Of a stretch of DNA of 64,000 nucleotides, positions 7,655-16,938 are shown in pieces (position 1 is the stretch's first letter; every line of letters begins with the position of its first letter). The DNA is from Sphingobium sp. 66-54 (lineage in GTDB: Bacteria; Pseudomonadota; Alphaproteobacteria; Sphingomonadales; Sphingomonadaceae). Under the pieces are notes generated by a model that made no database searches, was not told the DNA's origin, and was given only the letters and a program-made list of their open reading frames with translations. The stretch is from the NCBI GenBank assembly GCA_001899715.1, contig MKWI01000006.1:1-64000 (forward strand), in the 5' to 3' direction. Position numbers and translations under genes: made by a program.

Positions 7655-9205
7655 GTGTTTCAAAAGATCGAGTTCAGTCCCAGCCAAGGCGCAGGCGCGG
7701 CGACATTGTGGCTGACCAGCCCAGCGCCGGCGCTCGCCTTTGCGCCGACGCAACGCGAACCATGGAAGGCGCGCGTCAGCGACTGGGCGCAGACTGTCGA
7801 TCTCGTCCCCGATCTCGGCCGGAACATCGGCAGCCGCATCTGGTGGCGGGGCTTCGTCACCTGCCTCTCGCTGTGCGGCACGGCGCTGGCGATGGCGCCC
7901 GGCGTCATCGCGCTGCCGGCGGCAGTACCCGCTCCGCTCAGCGCCGCGCATCTCGACCAGTATCGCTCGCAGGCGACCAGCGCGTTGGCGCTCGGCGCCG
8001 ACAGCGGTCTGCGCATGGGTCCGACCGATGCCGTCGCACCGCTCGCCGAGACGCCCGAACGCCCGCAGATCGAACTGGATGCGGCACTCGGCACCGGCGA
8101 CAGCTTCGCCCATAGCCTCTCGCGCGCCGGGGTAAGCGATGCGGACGCCAGGGCCGTGCTCGCGCTCATCGGCCAGGCGGTCAGTCCGGACTCCATCGCT
8201 GCCGGCACGCGTCTGCACCTGGTGCTCGGCCGCCGCGCCAGCCGCTCGATGCCGCGCCCACTCGACAGACTGGCGGTGCGCGCGCGGCTGGACCTCGCGC
8301 TGGAGATCAACCGCATCGACGGCGCGCTGGCGCTGACCCGCGTCCCGATCGCCGTCGACGACACGCCGCTGCGCATCCGCGGGCGGGTGGGCGACAGCCT
8401 CTACCGCGCGGCCCGCGCGGCCGGCGCCGACCCGGCCAGCATCCAGGCCTATCTGCGCGTGCTCGCCGGTCAGCTCAATGTCGGCACCGACATCCGTGCC
8501 GACGACACCTTCGACATCATTCTCGCCCACCGCCGCGCCGCAACCGGCGAGAGCGAAATCGGCGCGCTGCTCTACGCCGGCCTGCACCGCGCGCGCGGCA
8601 AGGACCTCAACATGCTCAAATGGACGCTCGGAGGCCGCGAGCAGTGGTTCGAAGCCTCGGGCGTGGGTGAGCGGCGCGGCGTGCTCGCCCAACCGGTCAC
8701 GGGCGGACGGATCAGTTCCAACTATGGCCTGCGCTCCCACCCGATCCTCGGTTACAAGCGCATGCATGCGGGCATGGATATCGCGGTGGCCTACGGCACC
8801 CCTATTTACGCCGTAACGGACGGGCGCGTGACCTTCGCGGGCTGGCATGGCGGGCACGGCAAATATGTGCGCCTGCAACATGGAGGCAATATCGGCTCGG
8901 GCTATGGCCATATGAGCCGCATCGCGGTGAAGGCCGGTCAACAGGTGCGGCGCGGCCAGGTGATCGGCTATGTCGGCTCGACCGGCCTCTCGACGGGGCC
9001 GCATCTTCATTATGAGCTGTATCGCGGCGGTACGACCATCAATCCGCGCTCGATCAAGTTCACCGAAACCGCCCAGCTCTCCGGCAATGCCCTCGCCGCC
9101 TTCAAGGCGCGGCTGGCTGATCTGAAGCGGTTACCGACAGGGCTGAGCAAGGCTGCCGCCACCGACAGCCAAGCTGCTGGCGGCGCTCTCGCCGCGGCAC
9201 GCTAA
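7655..9205 (+). CDS. M23-family metallopeptidase (peptidoglycan hydrolase)
   Basis: A 516-residue envelope protein. An N-terminal cytoplasmic stretch precedes one membrane segment (about residues 65-90, SLCGTALAMAPGVIALP), then a periplasmic linker, an opacity/LysM-like region and a C-terminal LytM domain. Zinc ligands are visible: HAGMD (H-x3-D) and HLHYE (HxH), with GYVGSTGLSTGPHLHYE as the classic signature. It should cut peptidoglycan cross-links during growth or division. The start is taken as GTG at 7655. It diverges from the helicase; the spacer contains TTAA-N6-TTAAC at 7559, close to but not a perfect CtrA box. Confidence 0.93.
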   Translation: MFQKIEFSPSQGAGAATLWLTSPAPALAFAPTQREPWKARVSDWAQTVDLVPDLGRNIGSRIWWRGFVTCLSLCGTALAMAPGVIALPAAVPAPLSAAHLDQYRSQATSALALGADSGLRMGPTDAVAPLAETPERPQIELDAALGTGDSFAHSLSRAGVSDADARAVLALIGQAVSPDSIAAGTRLHLVLGRRASRSMPRPLDRLAVRARLDLALEINRIDGALALTRVPIAVDDTPLRIRGRVGDSLYRAARAAGADPASIQAYLRVLAGQLNVGTDIRADDTFDIILAHRRAATGESEIGALLYAGLHRARGKDLNMLKWTLGGREQWFEASGVGERRGVLAQPVTGGRISSNYGLRSHPILGYKRMHAGMDIAVAYGTPIYAVTDGRVTFAGWHGGHGKYVRLQHGGNIGSGYGHMSRIAVKAGQQVRRGQVIGYVGSTGLSTGPHLHYELYRGGTTINPRSIKFTETAQLSGNALAAFKARLADLKRLPTGLSKAAATDSQAAGGALAAAR

Positions 9206-9421
9206 GGCTGAATTACAGGAACTGCGTTATCAGGCTTAACGGCGACGTGCGGTTCACTTCGCATCAATTCCCCGATGAACCCGCGTGAGGCAGACCGTTT
9301 TTCGGTCACTCCGTTCGGGCGCCGTGGCACAACCATCAAGTTCCAAGCATGACTGACGAGTGAGGACAAACCATGCGTACGGCCGAATGACCATTGGGGC
9401 GCCGGAACTCGACACAAACAA

Positions 9422-9463
9422 AAGTGGCGCGGGTCAGCCCAAGGGCAAATCCGCGCCACTTTC
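9422..9463 (-). terminator. Bidirectional-looking terminator after the glycosidase-like gene
   Basis: A perfect 12-bp stem, AAAGTGGCGCGG / CCGCGCCACTTT, with an 18-base loop and A/T on both outer flanks. It lies 16 bases beyond the stop of the minus-strand gene and about 215 bases beyond the M23 gene, so it may serve both directions. Confidence 0.78.
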
Positions 9464-9478
9464 CAACTTTGGAACGGG

Positions 9479-11230
9479 TCAGTTCTTCGTCAGGTAAGAC
9501 TGACGGAACAAGTCAACCGCACGCGCCTTGGGTGCTTCACTAAGCGGCTGACCGAGATATTCCTGCATGCCCCAAGCGCCATATCGATTGATCGGGCCCC
9601 ACGCGTGGAATAGAACCATCAAATCGCCGAAGTCGTCCTTCCACTTCATCAAGTAGCGCGTGTAGAGATCGCCCATACGCGGATCGCGTTGGAGTTGCGC
9701 CAGCATGGGGATATCGGCATCATTGGAAATCGTGATGTGTTGGCCAGCTTCATAAGTGATGTAGCGCAACCCTCTTTCCGTAGCGAGTGCCTTGTTTTCA
9801 GCCGCATTGGCCAATTTTAGATTCATTGCCTCTAGCAATCCATTGGAGAAGAAGTCCGCTGGCGGCTGCTCCCCTGCTGCGAACCTCCGCGAGAAATAAG
9901 GCGCCGTGGCAAGGGCATCGACCTTGGATGCGGTATCTTTGTAGGCAAGCGTCACCTTCGCTCCCCACGGCACCGCATTCTGTGTCGCAAGCACCCGGAC
10001 GATCCGTCTCGGATTGGTCGCGAACACCGACTTCCATACATCCATGACCTCGGCGGTACGCTCGGCATAGCGGTAAAGGGTCGCCAACCCGCTGTCGGTC
10101 GCCAGGTTTTCCGCTAACCCTTCCTCTCTGGCCTGCTGGGTAACCTTATAGCCCGTGTTCCAGACCTCGTTCGACAACTCAACATAGGCGACAAGCGACG
10201 GGTCGAGATTATCCCGCACATATTCAGCAAATTTGTGAATATATTCTTCGTTGGCGTTCCACGGGATACATAGCCAGATATTTCTCTTGATGAGATTGGC
10301 GAGCAATATCATGCGCTCAATCGGCACCCCGTCCACCGTCGCATAGGAATTAGCTGTCGTTTTGGTCCGGTTAGCCCAAGTAACGACTGCATTCGACTCG
10401 ACCGCAGATTGCCACTTCATGAGGCGGAGAGTATCGTAGCGCGCAGCATCGGCCAGGAACGCCGGATCATAAATTGCATTGGGATCTGCATCGGTTTCCC
10501 GGCAGTCGATATCGCGTATGGGGTTCGCAGTATCCAGGCCGCTGACAACGAATTCAGCGCTGTTATTGCCATCCGGCACGAATGTGAAGGTTAGCGAGCT
10601 ACCGGAAATCCTGATATTCCGTGCGACTTTCCCCCGGATTTCGATCTTTGCCTTCCCAGCCCAGCGGCAGATTATGTCGACCGAGAGACCGCGGAGCGCA
10701 TTCGTCGCCGGACCGATAGCTCGGGACGCTTGTTCGCCCGCAGCCAATTGAATCAAATTCTGGTCGCGGTCCATCTTCTCCGCTGGCATTTGACTCGAAG
10801 AAGTTGATGACTTCAATGCCCAGTAGCTTTGCAGCATGAGGTTGGAGAAGACCCGAGCACCGCCATAATAGGTCGGCTTTTCGAGATTGACGCCGAGCTT
10901 CATCTTAGGCACGCCGCTCACACCCGCCTCGGTGCCCACCGGCTTGACTGGCTCCGTGACCGTGACGGTGGAGGGTGTCGGCGTCGGAGCGGGAGTCGCC
11001 GGACGCGACGCACCAATCGTGCCGAAACCGACAGCCGTCATGATCGGCTGTAGCCATTTTATGGCGGATGCGTTGCTTCCCAAGACGCTGCTCAATATGG
11101 TGAGGAAAAGGACGGCTCCGGATGCGCTCCCAGCGATCATGACCGAACCGATCGCCGATGTCGAACCCAAAGCAGTCGCACGCGAGGCACGCGCTCTGGA
11201 CGAGCGGCGAGCGTTCTCATTACGAATCAT
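9479..11230 (-). CDS. Membrane-anchored clan GH-A-like glycosidase of the EPS locus
   Basis: A 583-residue protein. The tracked start is a TTG; the ATG at 11230 (MIRNENARRSS) is preferred. Residues 1-25 are basic, residues 26-50 form one membrane segment (SVMIAGSASGAVLFLTILSSVLG), then a Pro/Thr linker leads to a periplasmic domain. That domain reads like the uncharacterised glycosidase-like proteins of EPS loci: a WANRT region, VPIERMILLANL, DNLDPSLVAYVELSNEVWN and, later, TYEAGQH. The NE of LSNEVWN fits the acid/base of clan GH-A TIM barrels, and the Glu in YEAG is a candidate nucleophile. It could trim or release the polymer made by this locus. The substrate is unknown. Confidence 0.62.
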   Translation of the reverse strand: MIRNENARRSSRARASRATALGSTSAIGSVMIAGSASGAVLFLTILSSVLGSNASAIKWLQPIMTAVGFGTIGASRPATPAPTPTPSTVTVTEPVKPVGTEAGVSGVPKMKLGVNLEKPTYYGGARVFSNLMLQSYWALKSSTSSSQMPAEKMDRDQNLIQLAAGEQASRAIGPATNALRGLSVDIICRWAGKAKIEIRGKVARNIRISGSSLTFTFVPDGNNSAEFVVSGLDTANPIRDIDCRETDADPNAIYDPAFLADAARYDTLRLMKWQSAVESNAVVTWANRTKTTANSYATVDGVPIERMILLANLIKRNIWLCIPWNANEEYIHKFAEYVRDNLDPSLVAYVELSNEVWNTGYKVTQQAREEGLAENLATDSGLATLYRYAERTAEVMDVWKSVFATNPRRIVRVLATQNAVPWGAKVTLAYKDTASKVDALATAPYFSRRFAAGEQPPADFFSNGLLEAMNLKLANAAENKALATERGLRYITYEAGQHITISNDADIPMLAQLQRDPRMGDLYTRYLMKWKDDFGDLMVLFHAWGPINRYGAWGMQEYLGQPLSEAPKARAVDLFRQSYLTKN

Positions 11231-11570
11231 GAATGTCTGGCTCCCGCCGAGACTGCTGGTCCAGCCTCTGGTTGTTCCCGCCTGCACCTTTAGGAACCAG
11301 TTCAAAATTTAGCATTGCGCACTCTGGTTAATGGTCCGTTCTTAAATGAAGAAATGGGGTTCGCGCCGTCGCACGCGGTGAGGGAGCGAGCTTAAGAGCG
11401 AACGGCCGATTCGCGATTGAAACGACGAGATCACCCACTCTCGCCGTCCTGTCGACTCGGCGCCCCTCACTGGGGGACCGCCTCATCCGGTCCAACAGGC
11501 TTGCCGCGAGCCGGGCTATATCCGCGACAGGCGGGAAACAGGAAGCGGACGACCCCCGGCCTGGATGGAC
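11231..11570. other. 340-base intergenic region, nothing firm recognised
   Basis: It lies between the Wzy-like gene and the glycosidase-like gene on the same strand. I see no hairpin with a T-run and no ORF with family resemblance; the plus-strand ORF 11417-11668 has no recognisable features. It probably carries the promoter of the glycosidase-like gene. Confidence 0.5.
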
Positions 11571-12983
11571 TTAACGCGCGCGGCGCGCCTGGCGGTCAAA
11601 TAGATACGGCGATGCGCCGCTCGTTCCGTCACTGCCAGCCACGCGCAGGCCAAGCCGCGTCATATTAGCGAGCGCGCCGGCGATCAGCCATGTCAACGGC
11701 CGCAGCGATGAATTGGGAATCAGGTCGAGCACGTTGAGGAGATGCATGGTCAATAACGCCAGGGTTATCATCGGCAGGGTGCCTCTGCGCAGCCGGAAGC
11801 CCCGCAGAAAGGGATAACAGAGCAGGCCGAAGCAGGCGATATAGCCAGCCCAGCCGAATGTGCCCGCCACGATGATCCATGTCCCGTCCGTTACCGTGAC
11901 ATCGGTAAAACCTTCTCCCCAGCTCTGCTCGACGATGACGCGGTTGCGTCCATAGCTCCCCCATCCGAAGATGGGCTTCTCTGCGGCGCGGTTCAGTAGC
12001 AGAGTTTCGTTCCTCACCCGGAATTTGAAGGATTCCGCCCGTGCGGGACTGACCTGTCCGGCCGCATCAATAATCGACTGGAGTGGCAGCAGGTTGGTGC
12101 CCCGCGCCAGGGGATAGGTCGCCACCACGGCGCCGATCAGAAAGATAAATGCCAGCAAGGTCCGCTGCCGGATAAACAGTAGCGCGGGCGCCAGAATCAG
12201 CACGAGAAGCGTGGCGCCCATCGTCTTGTTCAGCAATAGAACCACCGCGAGATAGACCGCGAGCAGCACCGCCGGCGCCCCCATCAGCCTGACCCGCTCC
12301 TTCCATAGCCCGAGCGCGCCAAGGATCGCCATCGCCAGAAAGGTCGATACAAGCAGGCCATGGCCCATGAGCACCATCGCCCGGAAACCGCTCCCGCGCA
12401 TCTGCTGGAGGAAATAGCTGGCCGATCCGACGCCATATATCTTCGCCTGGATGAATGGGCTGAGCCGGATCTCCGCCAGGATGGGCAGCGAATAAAACAG
12501 GGCGGCGAGCACAATAGCCTTCACGATATCGCGATGACCCTGCTCATCGGCGAGCAGCGCGGCGCCGAGCAGGAACGGCACGACATCCAGCGCATTGCCG
12601 ATTGCCAGCGATAGGGCTTCCCACCAACCCAGACCTGGGCGCACGGACGTACCGACGATCAGCGGCGCGCCGTTGTTCAACATGGTGCCGATCGGCACCA
12701 GCACCCAGGCGAGCAGGAGCAGCTTGACGACGAAGCTTCTCGGCCACCTGAACGCGCCGTGTCGGGCGAACAGGGGTGCTAGCATGATGGCAGCCAGATT
12801 GGGGATGGAGCTTTTGTCCATCGCCGGCACGCCAGGCAAATCGAAATTGACCCCCAACGGAAGCAGGAGATAGCCCGCCAGGATCGTCCAGATGACCGCA
12901 CGGCCCACGGGCAAAGCCATGAACAGGACGAGGGCAACCACCGGCCAGAGGATGAGAGCGCCCTGCGCGATCAGGCCCTGCAC
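11571..12983 (-). CDS. O-antigen ligase/Wzy-like polysaccharide polymerase
   Basis: A 470-residue inner-membrane protein with about 11-12 hydrophobic segments. Between segments in the C-terminal half lies a large periplasmic loop (residues about 310-375) with the pattern SFKFRVRNETLLLNRAAEKPIFGWGSYGR, which matches the O-antigen ligase/Wzy loop. These enzymes join lipid-linked oligosaccharide units into a polymer. Its position two genes from the priming transferase and Wza/Wzz genes makes polymerase the likely role rather than LPS ligase, though sequence alone cannot separate the two. Confidence 0.85.
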   Translation of the reverse strand: MQGLIAQGALILWPVVALVLFMALPVGRAVIWTILAGYLLLPLGVNFDLPGVPAMDKSSIPNLAAIMLAPLFARHGAFRWPRSFVVKLLLLAWVLVPIGTMLNNGAPLIVGTSVRPGLGWWEALSLAIGNALDVVPFLLGAALLADEQGHRDIVKAIVLAALFYSLPILAEIRLSPFIQAKIYGVGSASYFLQQMRGSGFRAMVLMGHGLLVSTFLAMAILGALGLWKERVRLMGAPAVLLAVYLAVVLLLNKTMGATLLVLILAPALLFIRQRTLLAFIFLIGAVVATYPLARGTNLLPLQSIIDAAGQVSPARAESFKFRVRNETLLLNRAAEKPIFGWGSYGRNRVIVEQSWGEGFTDVTVTDGTWIIVAGTFGWAGYIACFGLLCYPFLRGFRLRRGTLPMITLALLTMHLLNVLDLIPNSSLRPLTWLIAGALANMTRLGLRVAGSDGTSGASPYLFDRQARRAR

Positions 12984-13034
12984 GGCACGCCCTCCCGTCT
13001 TGCGCCGCGCGGCGCGGCATGATCGGCCGGACCG

Positions 13035-14483
13035 CTAATAGGCATTGCGGTCCCACACCAGCCGGAACACCGTCTCCACGATAATCCTCAGATCGAGCAA
13101 CGGCGACCAGTTCTCGATATAATAGACATCATATTCCACGCGCTTCTTGGCCCGCTCGATCGTGTCGATCTCGCCGCGCAGGCCGCGCACTTGCGCCAGA
13201 CCGGTAATCCCCGGCTTGACGCGGTGCCGGGCGGGATAGCCCCGCACGGCTTCGTGATAATATTCGTCGCCCACACGCATGGCGAGCGCATGCGGCCGGG
13301 GGCCGACCAGCGACATCTCGCCGCGCAGTACGTTCCAGAGCTGCGGCAGTTCGTCGATACTGGTCCGCCGGATGATCCGCCCGACCCGCGTGACGCGTGG
13401 ATCATCCTTGCGGGTGCGCTCGCCACCGCTCTCGTCCTGCCGGTCGACATACATGGAGCGAAACTTCAGCACATCGATTTCGAGATTGTTGAAGCCCAGC
13501 CGCCGCTGGCGGAACAGCACCGGTCCCTTGCTCTCCAGCTTGATTACGAGGGCGGTGAGCAGCAGCAGCGGCGACAGCACGATGAGGCCCGCGAGCGCCA
13601 GCAGGCGATCCTGGATCTCCTTGAGCACGCCGTCGAGATCGCGCACCGGCTGCTGCCAGACGCTCAGCACCGGCAGCGAGCCGATATAGTTCACCCGGTA
13701 GCGGTCGCGCAGCACGAGGAACTCACGCGGCATGATGCAGATATCGATAGCGCCGGCGCTCAGCTCCTCGATGATCCGGTTCAAGCGCTCCTGGCTGACC
13801 AGCGGCAGCGCGACGATCACCTGATCGAGCATGCCGGCGCGAGCAAGCTCCAGCATGTCGTCGAACCCGCCGAGATAGGGATAGGGACCGATCATCCCGG
13901 TCTCGACGCGGGTGCGCCGGTCGTCCGCGAAGCCGATCACGTTGATGTGCGGCAGCCGCTCGATGTCGAGCAGTTCCAGCAGGCGGCTCGTCACCTCGCG
14001 GTCGGCGCCGTAGATCGCGACGCGCTGGCCTATGATGCCGCGCCGCATCGCCGCCCAGATGAGCTGCCGGAACAGCAGGCGCGAGAAGATCAGCAGGATC
14101 AGGCAGAGTGCGACGAACAGCAGCGAGAAGCGCGCCGACAGGCTGTTCGCCTCGCCAAACTGCACGATAGTGAAGCCGGTCAGCGTGATCGCCACCAGAA
14201 AGTCGATGAACGTGCCGCTGCTCAGATCGTCGCCCTGACCGCGAAACGCCGAATAGGCATCGCGTGAAATACGGATCAGGAAGAAGTTGATCGCCATGAT
14301 GATCGCCGCCGTCGAGTGCAGGCGATGGTCGTAATAATAGCCATACCAGGCGGCATGGAACGCCACGGTCAGCAGGTAGGCGACCAGGAAGCAGACGGCG
14401 TCGTTCACCATGCCGCCCGAACGCAGCACGTTGGACGTGAACCGCACATATTTGTTGCGGCGATGACGCGAAGACGGACTCAT
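13035..14483 (-). CDS. Polyprenyl-phosphate sugar-1-phosphate transferase (GumD/WbaP type), priming enzyme
   Basis: A 482-residue inner-membrane enzyme that puts the first sugar phosphate, probably glucose, onto undecaprenyl phosphate to start each repeat unit. There are several N-terminal membrane segments, a central Rossmann-like region (RVAIYGADREVTSRLLELL), one further hydrophobic segment (LLALAGLIVLSPLLLLTALVI), then the catalytic domain with KFRSMYVD, RRTSIDELPQLWNVLRGEMSLVGPRPHA and KPGITGLAQV. The tracked start is TTG; the ATG at 14483 is preferred. It sits between the Wzy-like and TPR genes on the minus strand. Confidence 0.95.
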   Translation of the reverse strand: MSPSSRHRRNKYVRFTSNVLRSGGMVNDAVCFLVAYLLTVAFHAAWYGYYYDHRLHSTAAIIMAINFFLIRISRDAYSAFRGQGDDLSSGTFIDFLVAITLTGFTIVQFGEANSLSARFSLLFVALCLILLIFSRLLFRQLIWAAMRRGIIGQRVAIYGADREVTSRLLELLDIERLPHINVIGFADDRRTRVETGMIGPYPYLGGFDDMLELARAGMLDQVIVALPLVSQERLNRIIEELSAGAIDICIMPREFLVLRDRYRVNYIGSLPVLSVWQQPVRDLDGVLKEIQDRLLALAGLIVLSPLLLLTALVIKLESKGPVLFRQRRLGFNNLEIDVLKFRSMYVDRQDESGGERTRKDDPRVTRVGRIIRRTSIDELPQLWNVLRGEMSLVGPRPHALAMRVGDEYYHEAVRGYPARHRVKPGITGLAQVRGLRGEIDTIERAKKRVEYDVYYIENWSPLLDLRIIVETVFRLVWDRNAY

Positions 14484-14511
14484 GCTGCTCAACGCTTAAA
14501 AGGATCTGGCA

Positions 14512-16146
14512 TCAGATACGACCGAAGAGGCCACGATTGCGCGCTGTTCCAGGCGGGTCGTCGACGAGATAGGTCGTTTCGGCATTTTTCTGTCCCGCCA
14601 GCGCACCTTGCAAACAGCCTTCGTCCTCCGCCCACCGGCACTGCTCGACCAGAAACGACCATGCACGCACCGAGGACGGCGTCGCTCGCGCGAATGCCCG
14701 GGCGACCGAGACCGCCCTCCCCTTATCCCCCGACTGATGAAGAAATTGCGTATAGCGTTCCAGCAGAAGGAAATTCTGGGGCAGTGCCTTGATCCCCTCC
14801 TCGAACGCGCGGCGCACCCGCCACGCCTGATCTTCCGCCTGGGCGATGCGCGCGAGAACGAGATAGCTCTCCGCATTGACCGGATCGTTGGCGCGCGCAA
14901 GCTGCGCCGCCTCCACCGCCGGACCCGGCTTGCCCGCGGCCAGCGCGGTCAATGCACGCACCAGCAGCGCGTCGACATCCTGCGGATCCTTCTTCAGCAG
15001 CATCTCGGCGGCCTCGCTCGCCTGCGCCCCCTGACCCGAGGCGGCAAGCAGCCGCGCTTCGAGCGAGGCAAGGAGCGGCCGGGCGTTCGCCGGTGCGGAG
15101 CGGATGACCGCCTGCGCCGTGGCGAGATCGCCGCGAGCGAGGAGATACCGGACCGTCTGCTGCGCAGCGGCGGGATCCTTCCAGCGCGCGGCTTCCCCCG
15201 CCGAAGCGACGGAGAGCGGCGTCTTGTCATATTCCCACCAGAGCCGTTGCAACGCGCGATAGCTTTCGGGCGCCGCACCCTCGCGCAGCAGCGCCATGGC
15301 AGCCTGCCGCGCCGCATCCGTCCGCCCCAGCCGGTAGAGCAGGTTCACCTGGTCCAGCCGCAGGGCCGGAGACATGGCATCGCGCTGCTCAAGACGGGCC
15401 AGCATATCGGCCATCGCCTCCGGCTGCCGCAGATTACGATAGATATTGAGCTTGTTGGCAAGCAGGACGGGTGATTCGCTGGCCCCGGCCGGGCCGTCAA
15501 GCAGTGCCAGCGCCGCGTCGAACTGCCCCTGCTTGGCGAGAGCACGTGCCTTGATGATCGTGCCGGCCTCGTCGCCCGGCCGGAGCGCGAGCATCCTGTC
15601 GCCGATCGCGAGCGCTTCGTCGTCCCGGTCGCGAGCGAGGGCGATCATGCCCTTCACCTGCATGGCCGGCAACGCGTTGGGATCGAGCGTCAACAAACGA
15701 TCCGCCGCTTCTTCGGCCCGATTGATCTGCCCCACCTGCACGCCGAGATTGGCCACATAAGCCAGAGCGGTCATGTTGGTCGGGTCAACGTCCAGCGCCC
15801 GCGAGAATGCCCGATATGCATCACCCTGATTCCCCGCCTTCAGCGCAATCGCGCCGAGAAGCTGCTGATAGGCAGGAATATCGTCGCGCAGGGCGATCGC
15901 TTCCAGGATCGCTTTTTGCGCCGCAACAAGATTGCCCGCATCCGCCTGGGCATTGGCCTGGGCCGCCAGTTCCGCCGCTCGCTCGGCCGGGCTTTTGCAA
16001 GCCGGCAGCGCGAGCAGGGCAGGCAGCATGAGCAAGAGCATGATCCGCGACCCGCGCCAGCCGCCATGACGGCTGGCGAACAGGCCGCTTGCGCGCGCCC
16101 GGCAACGTGGCGCGCGGGGATAGACCGGCCTGTCGAAGTCGTTCAT
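14512..16146 (-). CDS. TPR-repeat lipoprotein of the EPS locus
   Basis: About 544 residues, mostly tandem tetratricopeptide helices (for example AYRAFSRALDVDPTNMTALAYVANLG, AEEAADRLLTLDPNALPAMQVKG). The N-terminus has a basic stretch, then MLLLMLPALLALPAC, a lipobox, so it is probably lipid-anchored facing the periplasm. TPR proteins of this type (PrsT-like) accompany exosortase-linked and other exopolysaccharide loci and are thought to scaffold synthesis or export. The ATG at 16146 is chosen over an upstream TTG. It is 28 bases upstream of the priming transferase gene and diverges from the export genes. Confidence 0.85.
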   Translation of the reverse strand: MNDFDRPVYPRAPRCRARASGLFASRHGGWRGSRIMLLLMLPALLALPACKSPAERAAELAAQANAQADAGNLVAAQKAILEAIALRDDIPAYQQLLGAIALKAGNQGDAYRAFSRALDVDPTNMTALAYVANLGVQVGQINRAEEAADRLLTLDPNALPAMQVKGMIALARDRDDEALAIGDRMLALRPGDEAGTIIKARALAKQGQFDAALALLDGPAGASESPVLLANKLNIYRNLRQPEAMADMLARLEQRDAMSPALRLDQVNLLYRLGRTDAARQAAMALLREGAAPESYRALQRLWWEYDKTPLSVASAGEAARWKDPAAAQQTVRYLLARGDLATAQAVIRSAPANARPLLASLEARLLAASGQGAQASEAAEMLLKKDPQDVDALLVRALTALAAGKPGPAVEAAQLARANDPVNAESYLVLARIAQAEDQAWRVRRAFEEGIKALPQNFLLLERYTQFLHQSGDKGRAVSVARAFARATPSSVRAWSFLVEQCRWAEDEGCLQGALAGQKNAETTYLVDDPPGTARNRGLFGRI

Positions 16147-16317
16147 CTCGCGCGGCCTCAATATCGCCAAACAGAGCCGCGCTTACTAGGCTTCAAGGCA
16201 CCAGGCAATCAAAGTAACCAAAAGGCACCCGTCGTTAACGCTGCTTTTACGTAGTGACGACATGCTTTTCTGGTATATGAGGCCTCGGTCCAGGGCCAAC
16301 AAAAGGGATTTCCACGC

Positions 16318-16938
16318 GTGCATTCTACCGTGAAAACATGGTCCGTGGCTGCGTTGCTCACCGCGTTCGCGGCCCCCGCAATTGCCCAGGACGCCAAGCC
16401 CGATAGCAAGCCGATCGTCGTCACGGCCGCCTCGGCGCGCCCCTATACGATCAACCCCGGCGACCAGATCGAGGTCTATGTGTGGGGCGAGGAGCGGTTG
16501 CAGCGCAGCATCCGCGTCTTGCCAGACGGCACCTTCTCCTTCCCGCTGGTCGGCCGCGTGGTGGCGCAGGGCATGCTGCCCGAGCAGATCGAAACCGCCA
16601 TTTCCAACGGCCTCTCCAGTCAGTATCGCGGGCAGCCGCCGCAAGTGACCGTCTCCGTGCTGGCCCCGGCCGGCTTCACCTTCTCGGTGATCGGACGGGT
16701 GCGCAGTCCCAACACCTTCACCCCCGGCCGCTACGTCAATCTGATGGAGGCGATCGGCATGGCAGGCGGCCCGGACGAGTTCGCCAATCTCGACAACATC
16801 ACCATCATCCGTAAGCAGGGCAACGAGCTGACGTCGATCCGCTTCCGTCTGGGCGGAGCGATGAAAGGCAACCTCTCGGAAGCGGCGGCGCGCGCCATTC
16901 CGCAGATCCAGACCGGGGATACGGTGATCGTACCATGA
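16318..16938 (+). CDS. Short polysaccharide export (OPX/Wza/GumB-like) protein
   Basis: A 206-residue exported protein with a signal peptide (WSVAALLTAFAAPAIAQ), a Poly_export domain (YTINPGDQIEVYVWGEERLQRSIRVLPDGTFSFPLVGRV) and a SLBB domain (FSVIGRVRSPNTFTPGRYVNLMEAIGMAGGP). It starts with GTG, with AAGGGA 8 bases upstream. No C-terminal amphipathic helix for an outer-membrane alpha-helical pore is seen: the protein stops right after the SLBB region (GDTVIVP). It is thus much shorter than E. coli Wza and resembles OPX proteins that need a separate outer-membrane partner. It overlaps the next gene by 4 bases. Confidence 0.9.
   Translation: MHSTVKTWSVAALLTAFAAPAIAQDAKPDSKPIVVTAASARPYTINPGDQIEVYVWGEERLQRSIRVLPDGTFSFPLVGRVVAQGMLPEQIETAISNGLSSQYRGQPPQVTVSVLAPAGFTFSVIGRVRSPNTFTPGRYVNLMEAIGMAGGPDEFANLDNITIIRKQGNELTSIRFRLGGAMKGNLSEAAARAIPQIQTGDTVIVP

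Noticed and set aside
7583-9010. 475-aa minus-strand ORF opposite the M23 peptidase
   Set aside because: Shadow of a gene with intact LytM zinc motifs.
9202-9459. 85-aa minus-strand ORF between the M23 and glycosidase-like genes
   Set aside because: It runs through the terminator hairpin, has no ribosome site or family resemblance, and is most likely chance.
11417-11668. 83-aa plus-strand ORF after the Wzy-like gene
   Set aside because: It overlaps the 3' end of the polymerase gene and has no features of a protein.
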